Positions 8,454 through 17,899 of a DNA stretch of 64,000 nt are shown in pieces (positions within the stretch are counted from its first letter, which is position 1; every line of letters starts with the position of its first letter). This DNA is from Yersinia canariae. GTDB lineage: Bacteria; Pseudomonadota; Gammaproteobacteria; Enterobacterales; Enterobacteriaceae. The notes below the pieces were generated by a model. That model searched no databases. It was not told where the DNA came from and was given only the letters and a program-made list of their open reading frames with translations. Location of the stretch: NCBI RefSeq assembly GCF_009831415.1, contig NZ_CP043727.1, forward strand, positions 4,278,001 through 4,342,000, read 5' to 3'. Position numbers and translations under genes: made by a program.

Positions 8454-10319
8454 ATGTATTCATTATTGTCAGGTACGAACGTATTCATCAAAAAGCTATT
8501 TCCCCATAAATTACGCCCGCATACCTTGCGGAGTAAAATGATTGTTCTGGCAATCATTATGGTTTCACTGCCAACACTGATTATTGGCTATCTGGTTGAA
8601 ACTGAAGGGCGTGATGCTCTATTACAAGAGAAAAAAGCCAAGCTGTTTGCCGTTACTGCCCTGCTGGATAATGCACTGGCCGACAGCTTTACTCTTTATC
8701 GCGACTTACCCAGAGAGCAGCGCATTAAGGCATTGAACCAACATCTGGCGCCAATCACCGATGAAATCACTCATGCTTTTTCCGGTGTTGGCGCCGGTTA
8801 CTATAACAAAGAGTTAGACGCCATTATTACCTACGCCCCACAGGCGCAATATGGCAATGCTGTCGGAATTAGCATTAATCCGAATCACCCTGGCCATGAA
8901 GTCATGAACCGTGGAGAACCGCAGGTAAGCAGTGGCTCTCAGGTTCGCGGCAATATTATGAATGCCATGATCCCTATCAAACGTGATAACCAAATTCAGG
9001 GATATATCTGGGCTAACGAACTGTCGAATGATATTGATCGCCAAGCCATGTCGATGGATATCAAAATTATCGTGGTCATTAGCATCGGCTTATTATTGAG
9101 CTTAGGGCTGATTATTGCGTTCTCACGCCGTTTCGCCTCTGACATCGATATTATCAAATCCAGTCTGACTAACTTATCACTGAACCTCAACACTGAACTC
9201 CCCGCAATGAAAGGAGAAATGGGTGAAATATCCGACAGTGTGAATGCTTTATCCCGCGCCCTGCGCGAAACAAAAACTCTCAATGAATTAATTCTTGAAA
9301 GCGCCGCTGATGGCGTTATTTCCGTTGATATTAATGGCTGCGTTACCATGATTAATCCCGCCGGAGAACTCATCACCGGATATAGCCGCAAGGAACTGAT
9401 AGGCAAACCTTACGCGGAAATATTTGAAAAGATAGATTTCGACAGCCCAGTGCTGGACACTCTCTATCGTGGTATTGAACATGTGGCGTTAGAGCTTGAT
9501 TATCCTGGAAAAAATAACACGATGCAACTTAGTATCAGTACCAGCCAATTGCGGAATGCGCAGGGGGATACGATTGGTGCATTGGCAATATTTACGGATT
9601 TAACGGCTAAAAAAGAAGTGCAGCGCCGCATCGAACAAGCCGAACGGCTGGCAACATTAGGGGAATTAATGGCCGGGGTGGCTCATGAAGTTCGCAACCC
9701 ACTCACCGCGATTAGTGGATTTGTTCAGATTCTCAAAGACAGTGAAAAAGATCCACAACGCCTCGAATACACCCATATTATCCTGAAAGAAGTGCAGTCG
9801 ATTAATCGTGTCATCCAGCAGCTACTTGATTTTTCCCGACCCCGCATTGGGCGTTATCATCAAGTTAATTTAAATCAAATTCTGAAAGAAAGCTTAATTC
9901 TGGTCAAAACGAAAGGCGTAGAAGCAAGAGTTGACTTCCATGTTCAGCCAGATGAAACTTTAAGTGATATTGAAGCGGATGGGGAATTATTAAAGCAGGT
10001 GCTACTTAATATTCTAATCAATGCCGTTCAGTCGATCACTGCCCGTGGAGAAATTGTCATTTCAACTCAAACATTGGATGATAATTATCAGAAAATAACA
10101 ATTACAGATAACGGTTGTGGTATTGCAGATAACATTAAATCAAAAATATTTGATCCTTTTTATACCACTAAACCCTCGGGAACCGGATTAGGATTATCCA
10201 TCAGCCAGCGCATTATTGCTTCCCACGACGGTGATATTAGGTTAGAAAGTGAACCTAACAAAGGAACTACATTTATTATTATATTGCCAGTAAAGCATGG
10301 CGCAGGAAATATATTATGA
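8454..10319 (+). CDS. atoS: sensor histidine kinase AtoS
   Basis: A membrane sensor kinase of the AtoS/AtoC pair controlling acetoacetate catabolism. Order: a first membrane segment (MIVLAIIMVSLPTLIIGYLV), a periplasmic sensor region with GAGYYNKELDAIITYAPQAQ, a second membrane segment (IVVISIGLLLSLGLIIAF), a HAMP-like linker, a PAS domain (ILESAADGVISVDINGCVTM), an H-box AGVAHEVRNPLTA (His about 411), an N-box NILINAVQSI, and G-boxes ITDNGCGI and GTGLGLS. Each aligns with E. coli AtoS (608 residues). The frame is open from 8415, but that ATG has no ribosome site; 8454 has AGGA about ten bases upstream and gives 621 residues. It overlaps atoC by four bases. Confidence 0.93.
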   Translation: MYSLLSGTNVFIKKLFPHKLRPHTLRSKMIVLAIIMVSLPTLIIGYLVETEGRDALLQEKKAKLFAVTALLDNALADSFTLYRDLPREQRIKALNQHLAPITDEITHAFSGVGAGYYNKELDAIITYAPQAQYGNAVGISINPNHPGHEVMNRGEPQVSSGSQVRGNIMNAMIPIKRDNQIQGYIWANELSNDIDRQAMSMDIKIIVVISIGLLLSLGLIIAFSRRFASDIDIIKSSLTNLSLNLNTELPAMKGEMGEISDSVNALSRALRETKTLNELILESAADGVISVDINGCVTMINPAGELITGYSRKELIGKPYAEIFEKIDFDSPVLDTLYRGIEHVALELDYPGKNNTMQLSISTSQLRNAQGDTIGALAIFTDLTAKKEVQRRIEQAERLATLGELMAGVAHEVRNPLTAISGFVQILKDSEKDPQRLEYTHIILKEVQSINRVIQQLLDFSRPRIGRYHQVNLNQILKESLILVKTKGVEARVDFHVQPDETLSDIEADGELLKQVLLNILINAVQSITARGEIVISTQTLDDNYQKITITDNGCGIADNIKSKIFDPFYTTKPSGTGLGLSISQRIIASHDGDIRLESEPNKGTTFIIILPVKHGAGNIL

Positions 10320-11725
10320 AAAAATCCTATCGTATTCTGATTGTTGATGATGAAGAAAACGTTCGCCGCATGTTAACCACGGCTTTTAGTCTTGATGGGC
10401 ATCAACCTCTTTGCGCCGCTGATGGGCAACAGGCATTGGAGCTATTCAAACAGCAAACACCGGATATCGTACTCATGGATATCCGAATGCCGAAAATAAG
10501 TGGTCTTGAAGCCTTACAAATCATGCGGCAAACCCATCAGGAAACACCGGTAATACTGATGACAGCTTATGCAGCAGTTGAGACCGCAGTAGAAGCCCTA
10601 CGTCTGGGGGCATTTGACTATGTGATTAAGCCCTTTGATTTGGATGAGCTTAAAATCATTATCAGCCGCGCCATGCAATTACAGGAGATGAAACAAGAGA
10701 TAAACCGCCTGCATCGCGCCCTATCTGATAGCTACCAATGGGGCCGATTGCTCACGAATAGCGCCAAAATGATGGAACTTTGTCGTGATACGGCCAAAAT
10801 TGCGATGAGTCATGCCAGTGTTTTGATAACAGGTGAGAGCGGAACTGGTAAGGAATTGATCGCTAAGGCCATTCACTATAATAGCCCGCGAGCCAAAGGG
10901 CCTTTTATTAAAATAAACTGCGGCGCATTACCGGAATCTTTATTAGAAAGTGAACTATTTGGCCATGAGAAAGGGGCTTTTACCGGCGCTCATATGCAAC
11001 GCCAGGGCCTATTTGAACGTGCAAATCAAGGTACACTGCTGCTAGATGAAGTGGGCGAAATGCCACTCAATCTTCAGGTTAAATTACTGAGAGTCCTGCA
11101 AGAGAAAGAGTTCGAACGTTTAGGCGGCAGCCAAACCATTAAAACAGATATCCGCCTAATTGCCGCCACCAACCGAAATTTGCCGACCATGGTAGAACAA
11201 GGTGAATTTCGGCAAGACCTCTTTTATCGCCTGAATGTCATTCATCTTTCCCCATTGCCTCTGCGGGAAAGACCAGAAGATATTCCGTTGTTAGCCAGGC
11301 ACTTCCTGCAAAAATTCAATGCTGAAAATGGTAAAGAAATCATTGAAATAGATACCAGCGCCCAAGCAATTCTAGATGCTTATCCTTGGCCGGGTAATAT
11401 TCGGGAACTTTCAAATGCCATTGAGCGCGCCGTCATTATGAGTACCGGATTTATCATCTTCCCTGATGATTTACCCGAACATATACAGCATAAAGCACAA
11501 GCCCAACCCAATGTTAACCGGGGTATCTTTGCCGAACAGGGGTTAAGTTTAAAAGAAAATATGAAAGCTTATGAACGTGAACTGATCTGTGCTGCGCTGG
11601 CGAATAATCAGGACAATCGAGTACAAACCGCGCGAGCATTAAGTATCAGTCGGCGAGCATTAATGTATAAATTACAAGAATACCGCATCGATTCTCAGTC
11701 ACAAATCCCCCAAGACAATATATAA
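10316..11725 (+). CDS. atoC: sigma-54-dependent response regulator AtoC
   Basis: A 469-residue NtrC-type activator. The receiver domain has IVDDEENVRRML and the phosphoacceptor Asp55 in LMDIRMPK. The AAA+ domain has Walker A GESGTGKE, the sigma-54 contact loop GAFTGA and Walker B GTLLLDEVGEM. The C-terminal Fis-type helix-turn-helix contains NRVQTARALSISRRALMYKL. It starts in an ATGA overlap with atoS, so the two are translationally linked. Its likely target is the sigma-54 promoter and palindrome directly downstream, ahead of atoD. In E. coli AtoC also carries an antizyme name; nothing here bears on that. Confidence 0.93.
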   Translation: MKKSYRILIVDDEENVRRMLTTAFSLDGHQPLCAADGQQALELFKQQTPDIVLMDIRMPKISGLEALQIMRQTHQETPVILMTAYAAVETAVEALRLGAFDYVIKPFDLDELKIIISRAMQLQEMKQEINRLHRALSDSYQWGRLLTNSAKMMELCRDTAKIAMSHASVLITGESGTGKELIAKAIHYNSPRAKGPFIKINCGALPESLLESELFGHEKGAFTGAHMQRQGLFERANQGTLLLDEVGEMPLNLQVKLLRVLQEKEFERLGGSQTIKTDIRLIAATNRNLPTMVEQGEFRQDLFYRLNVIHLSPLPLRERPEDIPLLARHFLQKFNAENGKEIIEIDTSAQAILDAYPWPGNIRELSNAIERAVIMSTGFIIFPDDLPEHIQHKAQAQPNVNRGIFAEQGLSLKENMKAYERELICAALANNQDNRVQTARALSISRRALMYKLQEYRIDSQSQIPQDNI

Positions 11726-11760
11726 ATAAACATTAACTTTATTATTTATACTTATTAAAA

Positions 11761-11805
11761 ATAAAACGCTCGAAATCAAATTTATTTGATGGCCGGGCGT
11801 TATTT
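11761..11805 (+). terminator. possible terminator after atoC
   Basis: A nested structure: outer AACGC/GCGTT and inner ATCAAA-TTTA-TTTGAT, followed by ATTTAATCTTTAATT. The inner loop arms are AT-rich and the final T-run is broken, so termination efficiency is uncertain. Confidence 0.45.
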
Positions 11806-11848
11806 AATCTTTAATTAATTATTGACTATAAAATAAGAGAAACAAGAT

Positions 11849-11877
11849 GTGCACCCCTGTGCAAGAAATTGCACACA
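11849..11877 (+). promoter_or_regulatory. upstream activating palindrome, probable AtoC site
   Basis: TGTGCAA-GAAA-TTGCACA (11858-11875) is a perfect 7-bp inverted repeat. An additional TGTGCAC half (11849-11855) lies next to it. The palindrome is about 115 bp upstream of the -24 element, a usual distance for an enhancer of a sigma-54 activator. The motif recalls the E. coli atoD AtoC sites built from GTGCAAA-type halves. The rest of the 329-bp atoC-atoD gap is AT-rich, with no reading frame worth calling. Confidence 0.65.
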
Positions 11878-11990
11878 TTCTTGTTAATTAATATCACATC
11901 TTATTAACTGTATTTTTCGCATTTAAATTAACCCAATCAATATCAGCGAGTTAATTATCCTTAAACAAAAATAAACAATAACATTTTAAT

Positions 11991-12005
11991 TGGCATAGTC
12001 GTTGC
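11991..12005 (+). promoter_or_regulatory. sigma-54 promoter of atoDAEB
   Basis: TGGCATAGTCGTTGC fits the -24/-12 consensus TGGCAC-N5-TTGC: GG (11992-11993) and GC (12004-12005) are separated by exactly 10 bp. It lies 50 bp before the atoD start and downstream of the palindrome. Together with the AtoC AAA+ domain this supports sigma-54 control. Confidence 0.8.
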
Positions 12006-12054
12006 AATTCCTTAATTGAAACTATTTTTTGGGTATCAAATATAAGGGATAACT

Positions 12055-12717
12055 ATGAAAAGAAAACTCATTGATATTGAGCAGGCTACTGAGCATTTCC
12101 GTGATGGCATGACCATCATGATCGGTGGCTTTATGGGCGTCGGCGCACCGCCCCGTCTTATTTCCGCATTACTGAACTCCAACGTAAAAGATCTGACGTT
12201 AATCAGTACCGACACCGCTTTCGTTGATACTGGCGTCGGGCCACTGGTCGCCAGCGGTAGGGTCAAGAAAGTCATTGCTTCTCATATTGGCACGAACCCA
12301 GAAACGGGCCGCCGGATGATCTCGGGAGAAATGGAAGTCGAGCTGGTTCCACAAGGGACATTGGCGGAGCGTATCCGCTGTGGTGGTGCTGGCCTTGGCG
12401 GTTTCCTGACACCGACTGGCGTTGGTACTGTGGTCGAGGAGGGAAAACAAAAGATTACTCTGAATGATATCGAATATCTGCTGGAACTGCCTCTGCGCGC
12501 CGACCTGGCACTGGTTCGCGCCCACCTCAGTGACTATCAAGGCAATCTGACCTACCAATTAAGCGCCCGTAACTTCAACCCGCTCATGGCACTGGCTGCC
12601 GACATTGTTATCGCAGAACCAGAGTCTGTGGTTGATATCGGCAGTATTACCCCTGATTGCGTTATTACCCCCGCCGCATTGATTGACCACATTGTTTGCC
12701 CGCAGGAGAACCAATAA
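12055..12717 (+). CDS. atoD: acetoacetate CoA-transferase, alpha subunit
   Basis: The A subunit (220 residues) of the CoA-transferase that moves CoA from acetyl-CoA to acetoacetate or other short fatty acids. The class I CoA-transferase A-subunit signature is clear: [20 protein letters not shown] at about residues 18-37, [16 protein letters not shown] at about 103-118 and [16 protein letters not shown] at about 152-167. The ribosome site AAGGGATAAC precedes the ATG. First gene of the sigma-54-controlled unit. The stop codon shares one base with the atoA start. Confidence 0.94.
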   Translation: MKRKLIDIEQATEHFRDGMTIMIGGFMGVGAPPRLISALLNSNVKDLTLISTDTAFVDTGVGPLVASGRVKKVIASHIGTNPETGRRMISGEMEVELVPQGTLAERIRCGGAGLGGFLTPTGVGTVVEEGKQKITLNDIEYLLELPLRADLALVRAHLSDYQGNLTYQLSARNFNPLMALAADIVIAEPESVVDIGSITPDCVITPAALIDHIVCPQENQ

Positions 12718-13382
12718 TGAACGCTAAAGAACTTATCGCTCGCCGCGTCGCCCTTGAGCTACACGATGGCGACATTGTGAATTTGGGCATTGGGTTACCT
12801 ACTCAAGTGGTCAATTATTTACCGACTGATATTCATATCACCCTGCAATCTGAAAATGGTTTTCTTGGGCTAGCCCCCGTCACCGAAGCGCACCCGAATC
12901 TGGTCAATGCCGGTGGCTTGCCCTGCGGTATTTTGCCCGGTGGTGCCGCCTTTGATAGCGCATTTTCCTTTGCACTGATCCGTGGTGGTCATGTCGATGT
13001 CAGTGTCCTTGGGGGGTTGCAGGTCGATCAGCACGCCAATCTGGCCAACTGGATGGTGCCGGGGAAAATGGTTCCCGGTATGGGCGGTGCAATGGATCTG
13101 GTCACGGGTGCGCGGCGGGTCATTATTGCCATGGAGCATTGCGCCAAAGATGGTTCATCCAAGATCCTCAAACACTGCTCACTGCCACTCACGGCTAAGA
13201 ATAAAGTCAGCATGGTGGTCACTGAGTTGGCTGTTTTCGGCTTCGAACAGGGCCAGTTGGTCCTGAAAGAATATGCACCGGGTATCACGTTGGAAACTAT
13301 TGCTGCGAAAACTGATGCCGAATTCTCGGTATCACCTGACCTCAAAGCCATGCCAGTTGCAGTAGAGGAAGGTGCTGTATGA
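12717..13382 (+). CDS. atoA: acetoacetate CoA-transferase, beta subunit
   Basis: The B subunit (221 residues), partner of AtoD. The motif LQSENGFLGLAP near residue 45 contains the catalytic glutamate that forms the CoA-thioester intermediate in this family. Further signatures are PCGILPGGAAFDSAFSFALI and NWMVPGKMVPGMGGAMDLVT. The frame is open from 12696, but the ATG at 12717 has GCAGGAG just upstream, overlaps the atoD stop by one base, and gives the family N-terminus [12 protein letters not shown]. It overlaps atoE by four bases. Confidence 0.94.
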   Translation: MNAKELIARRVALELHDGDIVNLGIGLPTQVVNYLPTDIHITLQSENGFLGLAPVTEAHPNLVNAGGLPCGILPGGAAFDSAFSFALIRGGHVDVSVLGGLQVDQHANLANWMVPGKMVPGMGGAMDLVTGARRVIIAMEHCAKDGSSKILKHCSLPLTAKNKVSMVVTELAVFGFEQGQLVLKEYAPGITLETIAAKTDAEFSVSPDLKAMPVAVEEGAV

Positions 13383-14701
13383 TTGGCCGCATCTCTCGAT
13401 TTTTAACCGGTTTTGTCAGCCGCTATTTACCTGACCCGCTGATTTTCGCCATGTTGCTCACGATGCTGACTTTTGGTATCGCGCTGGCGCTGACTCCCCA
13501 CACACCGGTTGAAATGGTGCATATGTGGGGCGATGGCTTCTGGAATTTGCTGGCATTCGGCATGCAGATGGCGCTGATTATTGTCACCGGCCATGCGCTG
13601 GCAACTTCAGCCCCTGTTAAACGGATTCTGACTCTGACCGCGTCCGTCGCCAAAACTCCTGCCCAAGGGGTGATGCTGGTGACTTTCCTCGGTTCGGTGG
13701 CCTGCGTCATCAACTGGGGATTTGGGCTGGTAGTCGGCGCGATGTTTGCACGCGAAGTGGCTCGCCGCATTCCTGGCTCCGATTATCCGCTGTTAATTGC
13801 CTGCGCTTACATCGGCTTCCTGACTTGGGGTGGCGGCTTCTCCGGCTCCATGCCTCTGCTGGCGGCCACACCGGGCAACCCAGTGGAACATATTGCCGGC
13901 CTTATTCCGGTATCTGAAACCCTTTTCACCGGCTATAACCTGTTCATTACTTTGGGATTAATCCTCGTCATGCCTTTTGTTACCCGCATGATGGTACCAA
14001 AACCCCATGAAGTGGTGAGTGTTGACCCGGCGCTATTAGCAGAAGAACCCAGCTTCCAGAAAACCTTATCTGCTGATGCGCCCATCGCAGAGAAGATGGA
14101 AGAGAGCCGCATCATTGCGTTCATTATTGGCGCACTCGGTATTGCTTATCTGGGGATGAACTTCTGGGAAAAAGGCTTCAACATCACGATTAATACCGTA
14201 AATATGATGTTTATGATTGCCGGTATTTTACTGCACAAAACCCCAATGGCTTATATGCGCGCTATTTCTGCGGCGACTAAAAGTACAGCGGGCATTTTGG
14301 TTCAATTCCCATTCTATGCCGGTATCCAGCTCATGATGGAGCATTCCGGTCTCGGTGGTCTGATTACCGAGTTCTTTATCGATGTCGCCACCAAAGACAC
14401 TTTCCCGATCATGACCTTCTTCAGCTCCGCGCTGATTAACTTTGCCGTGCCTTCGGGTGGCGGTCACTGGGTTATCCAAGGGCCATTCGTGATTCCTGCC
14501 GCCCAAGCACTGGGGGCCGACTTAGGTAAGTCCGTGATGGCTATCGCCTATGGCGAGCAATGGATGAACATGGCGCAGCCTTTCTGGGCGCTACCTGCGT
14601 TAGCAATTGCCGGTTTGGGGGTCCGGGACATCATGGGCTATTGCGTCACCGCCCTGCTGTTCTCTGGCGTCATCTTCATTATCGGCCTCACCCTCATCTA
14701 G
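13379..14701 (+). CDS. atoE: short-chain fatty acid transporter AtoE
   Basis: A 440-residue very hydrophobic inner-membrane protein with roughly a dozen membrane segments. The SCFA transporter family features include DPLIFAMLLTMLTFGIALAL, GFWNLLAFGMQMALIIVTGH, the glycine-rich loop TWGGGFSGSMPLLAATPGNP and the conserved NFAVPSGGGHWVIQGPFVIP. It probably imports butyrate or acetoacetate; substrate is inferred from family and operon. The start overlaps the atoA stop as ATGA. The gene order D-A-E-B equals that of E. coli. Confidence 0.93.
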   Translation: MIGRISRFLTGFVSRYLPDPLIFAMLLTMLTFGIALALTPHTPVEMVHMWGDGFWNLLAFGMQMALIIVTGHALATSAPVKRILTLTASVAKTPAQGVMLVTFLGSVACVINWGFGLVVGAMFAREVARRIPGSDYPLLIACAYIGFLTWGGGFSGSMPLLAATPGNPVEHIAGLIPVSETLFTGYNLFITLGLILVMPFVTRMMVPKPHEVVSVDPALLAEEPSFQKTLSADAPIAEKMEESRIIAFIIGALGIAYLGMNFWEKGFNITINTVNMMFMIAGILLHKTPMAYMRAISAATKSTAGILVQFPFYAGIQLMMEHSGLGGLITEFFIDVATKDTFPIMTFFSSALINFAVPSGGGHWVIQGPFVIPAAQALGADLGKSVMAIAYGEQWMNMAQPFWALPALAIAGLGVRDIMGYCVTALLFSGVIFIIGLTLI

Positions 14702-14725
14702 CGTCGTGATATAAGGAATTGATTT

Positions 14726-15910
14726 ATGGAAAGTATTGTAATTGTCAGTGCCGTACGTACGGCGATTGGGAGTTTTAATGGCGCATTGGCACCGGTCAGT
14801 GCGGTCGATTTAGGGTCAATCGTGCTGCGGGAAGCCATGGCGCGCGCCGGTATCAGCGGTGACAATGTTGATGAAGTTATTTTGGGCAATGTGCTTCAGG
14901 CCGGGCTGGGCCAGAACCCGGCGCGGCAGGCACTATTGAAAAGTGGAATACCTGATACCGTCAGCGCCTATACCGTCAATAAAGTTTGTGGCTCAGGTTT
15001 GAAAAGCGTGGCATTAGCGGCTCAGGCAATTTTAGCTGGGGATGCTCACACGATTCTCGCCGGGGGCATGGAGAACATGAGTCAGGCACCTTATCTGATG
15101 GATAGCAAAGCACGTTGGGGTTATCGTCTGGGTGATGGCCAGTTATTCGACGTGATCCTCAAAGACGGTTTGATGTGCGCCACCAATGATTACCATATGG
15201 GCATCACGGCAGAGAATGTCGCGAAAGAATATGGCATTAGTCGCGAAGCTCAAGATGCGCTGGCGTTGGCCTCACAGCAAAAAGCGGTAGCCGCTATTTC
15301 AAGCGGTGCTTTCACGAAAGAGATTGTGCCGGTGACAGTGAAAAACAGGAAAGGCGATATCATCGTTGATACCGATGAATTCCCTAAAGCGGCGACGACA
15401 GCAGAAGGCTTGGCAAAATTGCGCCCGGCGTTTAGCAAAGACGGTACAGTTACCGCTGGCAATGCATCCGGTATCAATGATGGAGCGGCGGCATTGGTCG
15501 TGATGTCAGAAAGCCGCGCCCGGCAGTTAGGTTTGACCCCGCTGGCCCGTATCCGAGGTTATGCCAGTGGGGGTGTCGCTCCTGCCTTGATGGGCATGGG
15601 GCCAGTACCGGCAACCCTTAACGCGCTGAAGAAAACCGGGCTGACATTATCAGATATTGACTTGATTGAAGCCAACGAAGCCTTTGCTGCACAGTTCTTG
15701 GCGGTAGGGAAAACATTAGAATTCGATGCAAAAAAAGTGAACGTCAATGGCGGTGCGATTGCGCTGGGGCACCCGATAGGTGCCAGCGGCGCACGTATTC
15801 TGGTCACTCTGTTACACGCCTTGCAAGCCCACGATAAAACCATGGGATTGGCAACATTGTGTATTGGCGGAGGCCAAGGTACGGCGATGATTATTGAGCG
15901 CCTGAATTAA
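14726..15910 (+). CDS. atoB: acetyl-CoA acetyltransferase (thiolase II)
   Basis: A 394-residue degradative thiolase that cleaves acetoacetyl-CoA with CoA into two acetyl-CoA. The nucleophile is Cys88 in [10 protein letters not shown]. The second-half signature [17 protein letters not shown] contributes the catalytic His, and [12 protein letters not shown] the second Cys. The N-terminus has [23 protein letters not shown] precedes the ATG, 24 bp after atoE. Last gene of the ato unit, convergent with aceK. The acetyl-CoA produced is the substrate that makes the adjacent glyoxylate operon useful. Confidence 0.95.
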   Translation: MESIVIVSAVRTAIGSFNGALAPVSAVDLGSIVLREAMARAGISGDNVDEVILGNVLQAGLGQNPARQALLKSGIPDTVSAYTVNKVCGSGLKSVALAAQAILAGDAHTILAGGMENMSQAPYLMDSKARWGYRLGDGQLFDVILKDGLMCATNDYHMGITAENVAKEYGISREAQDALALASQQKAVAAISSGAFTKEIVPVTVKNRKGDIIVDTDEFPKAATTAEGLAKLRPAFSKDGTVTAGNASGINDGAAALVVMSESRARQLGLTPLARIRGYASGGVAPALMGMGPVPATLNALKKTGLTLSDIDLIEANEAFAAQFLAVGKTLEFDAKKVNVNGGAIALGHPIGASGARILVTLLHALQAHDKTMGLATLCIGGGQGTAMIIERLN

Positions 15911-15995
15911 TTAGCTCATAATCGCAGTAGGTAATCAGAGTGAAGATACGCATTATTCATTGATTTTAAACAAAATTAAGGCATGTCAAGCAAAA

Positions 15996-16079
15996 GGATT
16001 TTGGGTGCGCCCTGCGCGCAGAACCCAGAGCGTATAGGTAATACGTGAGGAGTTCGAGCACAGTGCAAACCCAAAATCC
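15996..16079. repeat. 84-bp element with 11-bp perfect terminal inverted repeats
   Basis: GGATTTTGGGT (15996-16006) and its exact complement ACCCAAAATCC (16069-16079) frame a GC-rich interior containing GCGCCCTGCGCGCAG and GCGTATAGGTAATACGTGAGG. It fills the gap between convergent atoB and aceK. It looks like a small non-autonomous palindromic repeat of the ERIC/YPAL kind found in yersiniae, but I do not recognise the exact family. It could also work as a two-way terminator or mRNA stem. Confidence 0.55.
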
Positions 16080-16095
16080 GCACGCGCAGTCGCCG

Positions 16096-17823
16096 TTAAT
16101 TTAAAGATCGCTGGGAGAATCGTTGTTTCCGTCGATAGGCAAAAACATCCTCCACATGCCCATCTTTAATACGCTGTTGTAACCCACGCCAATAACTGGC
16201 ATGGAACAGGTCACTGTGCATTTCCTCGAAAAAGTGCCGCACTTTCCGGTCACTGCACAAGAAGTGGCGAAACTCTTCAGGGAAAACATCATTGGGTGAC
16301 ACGCTATACCATGGCTCGCTGGCCATCTCATCCTCAGGATAACGCGGTGGTGGAATATCGCGGAAATTCACCTCAGTCATATAGCAAATTTCATCATAAT
16401 CGTAGAACACTACGCGCCCATGACGAGTGACACCAAAGTTCTTAAACAGCATGTCACCGGGGAAAATATTCGCCGCAGCCAGTTGCTTAATGGCATTACC
16501 GTATTCTTCAATAGAATCCTTCAATTGCTGATCATTTGCCTGCTCCATATAGAGATTCAATGGCGTCATCCGCCGCTCCATATACAGGTGCTTAATAATG
16601 ATTTGGTCACCTAAGTCTTCCAGTTTCTCTGGCACTTCCCGCCGCAACTCTGTCAGTAATTCAGCACTAATGCGATTTTTATCAATGACAAAATTCTCAT
16701 ACTCTTGGGTATCCGCCATGCGCCCTACCCGGTCATGCTCTTTAACCAATTGATAGCATTCTAAAACCCGCGCCTGACTGACTTCTTTTTGCGGGGCAAA
16801 CTGATCTTTAATTATCTTAAAAACCCGATCAAATGACGGCAAGGTAAAGACCAACATCACCATGCCTTTGACCCCAGGCGCAATAATAAACTGTTCGCTA
16901 GATTGATGAACAAAAGTGAGATATTCACGATAGCTTTCGGTTTTGCCGTGCTTTTGGCAGCCAATAGCCATATACAATTCAGCAGTAGATTTGCCGGGTA
17001 AGATTTCCCGCAGCCATTCCACCATCGCCGCAGGTAATGGCGCATAGACCATAAAATAAGAGCGGGCAAAGCCGAACACGATACTGGCCTCAGCTTTGCT
17101 GGTCAGACAGGTATCAATAAATAGCGCGCCGGATTCATTATGATGAATAGGTAACAGGAATGGGAAGACTTCGTCCGCGAATCGCAATTTCCCTACCAGC
17201 CAGGCGGCTTTATTGCGGTAAAACAGTTCATTCGCAATTTGAAAGCGCGCACTCACCAGTTGTTCATCTGTAAATGTGTTCCGCAATGCCGCCACAATGT
17301 AGCCAATGTCTCTGGGTAAATCTTCCCATGGTAAACGTAGCGGTAAATCATTGAGTACCAGTTGTAACATGCCGCTCAGATTACCTTGGGGAGTAAAATC
17401 ACGCGCTAATGGCCGGGGGATCTCACGAAAGCGCCGCTCCGGTTGTGAACTGAAAACAAACAATTTATCCGGTGTTAAATCACGGTGTTTGAATAACCGG
17501 CAATAAACTGAATTAAAGAAACTTTCGGCTATTTCAAAACGGGGATAATCCGGTAACAACCCTGTGTAGATTTCTTTTACCCGCGCGAGGAAATCCACAT
17601 TAAAACAGCGCTGATCCGTGATATGTTTCAGTTGCTCAACCACCAATCCCACATGACTATCATAGAGGTGAATACGTTTTTTCATCGCCTGCTGTACTGC
17701 TTGCCAATCCGCCTGTTCAAAACGGTGTTGAGCGCCCGCAGTAACCTCCAGGAAACGCCCATATTGCGCATCGAATCCCTGCAAAATTGTCTGAGCGATT
17801 AATTGTTCCAGCTTTGTCACCAT
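16096..17823 (-). CDS. aceK: isocitrate dehydrogenase kinase/phosphatase
   Basis: A bifunctional enzyme (575 residues) that phosphorylates and dephosphorylates isocitrate dehydrogenase and so sets the split between the TCA cycle and the glyoxylate shunt. The N-terminal regulatory half has [20 protein letters not shown]. The kinase-like half has [20 protein letters not shown] (nucleotide-binding loop), [35 protein letters not shown] and [19 protein letters not shown]. It is very close to Yersinia AceK as remembered. A GTG at 17829 is in frame, but the ATG at 17823 has AGGGGG at the right distance. Third gene of aceBAK. Confidence 0.96.
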   Translation of the reverse strand: MVTKLEQLIAQTILQGFDAQYGRFLEVTAGAQHRFEQADWQAVQQAMKKRIHLYDSHVGLVVEQLKHITDQRCFNVDFLARVKEIYTGLLPDYPRFEIAESFFNSVYCRLFKHRDLTPDKLFVFSSQPERRFREIPRPLARDFTPQGNLSGMLQLVLNDLPLRLPWEDLPRDIGYIVAALRNTFTDEQLVSARFQIANELFYRNKAAWLVGKLRFADEVFPFLLPIHHNESGALFIDTCLTSKAEASIVFGFARSYFMVYAPLPAAMVEWLREILPGKSTAELYMAIGCQKHGKTESYREYLTFVHQSSEQFIIAPGVKGMVMLVFTLPSFDRVFKIIKDQFAPQKEVSQARVLECYQLVKEHDRVGRMADTQEYENFVIDKNRISAELLTELRREVPEKLEDLGDQIIIKHLYMERRMTPLNLYMEQANDQQLKDSIEEYGNAIKQLAAANIFPGDMLFKNFGVTRHGRVVFYDYDEICYMTEVNFRDIPPPRYPEDEMASEPWYSVSPNDVFPEEFRHFLCSDRKVRHFFEEMHSDLFHASYWRGLQQRIKDGHVEDVFAYRRKQRFSQRSLN

Positions 17824-17847
17824 GCTCACCCCCTGCCATACGGAACA

Positions 17848-17867
17848 GAGCCTGCATAAGCAGGCTC
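17848..17867 (-). repeat. perfect stem-loop between aceA and aceK
   Basis: GAGCCTGC-ATAA-GCAGGCTC is an 8-bp perfect stem with a four-base loop, 24 bp before the aceK start. On the minus strand it is followed by TGTTCC, not a T-run, so it is not a normal terminator. E. coli has REP-type stems in the same aceA-aceK gap, associated with low aceK expression. A similar role here is inferred. Confidence 0.6.
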
Positions 17868-17899
17868 CTGATAAAATACACGGTCATTCAAACAGCGAA

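Noticed and set aside
8415..11725. Reading the two-component pair as ZraSR, which lies near purHD in E. coli
   Set aside because: The sensor and PAS segments and the neighbouring atoDAEB genes fit AtoSC; the long periplasmic loop matches AtoS throughout.
17848..17867. Calling the aceA-aceK hairpin a terminator
   Set aside because: No T-run follows on the transcribed strand, and aceK must be expressed beyond it.
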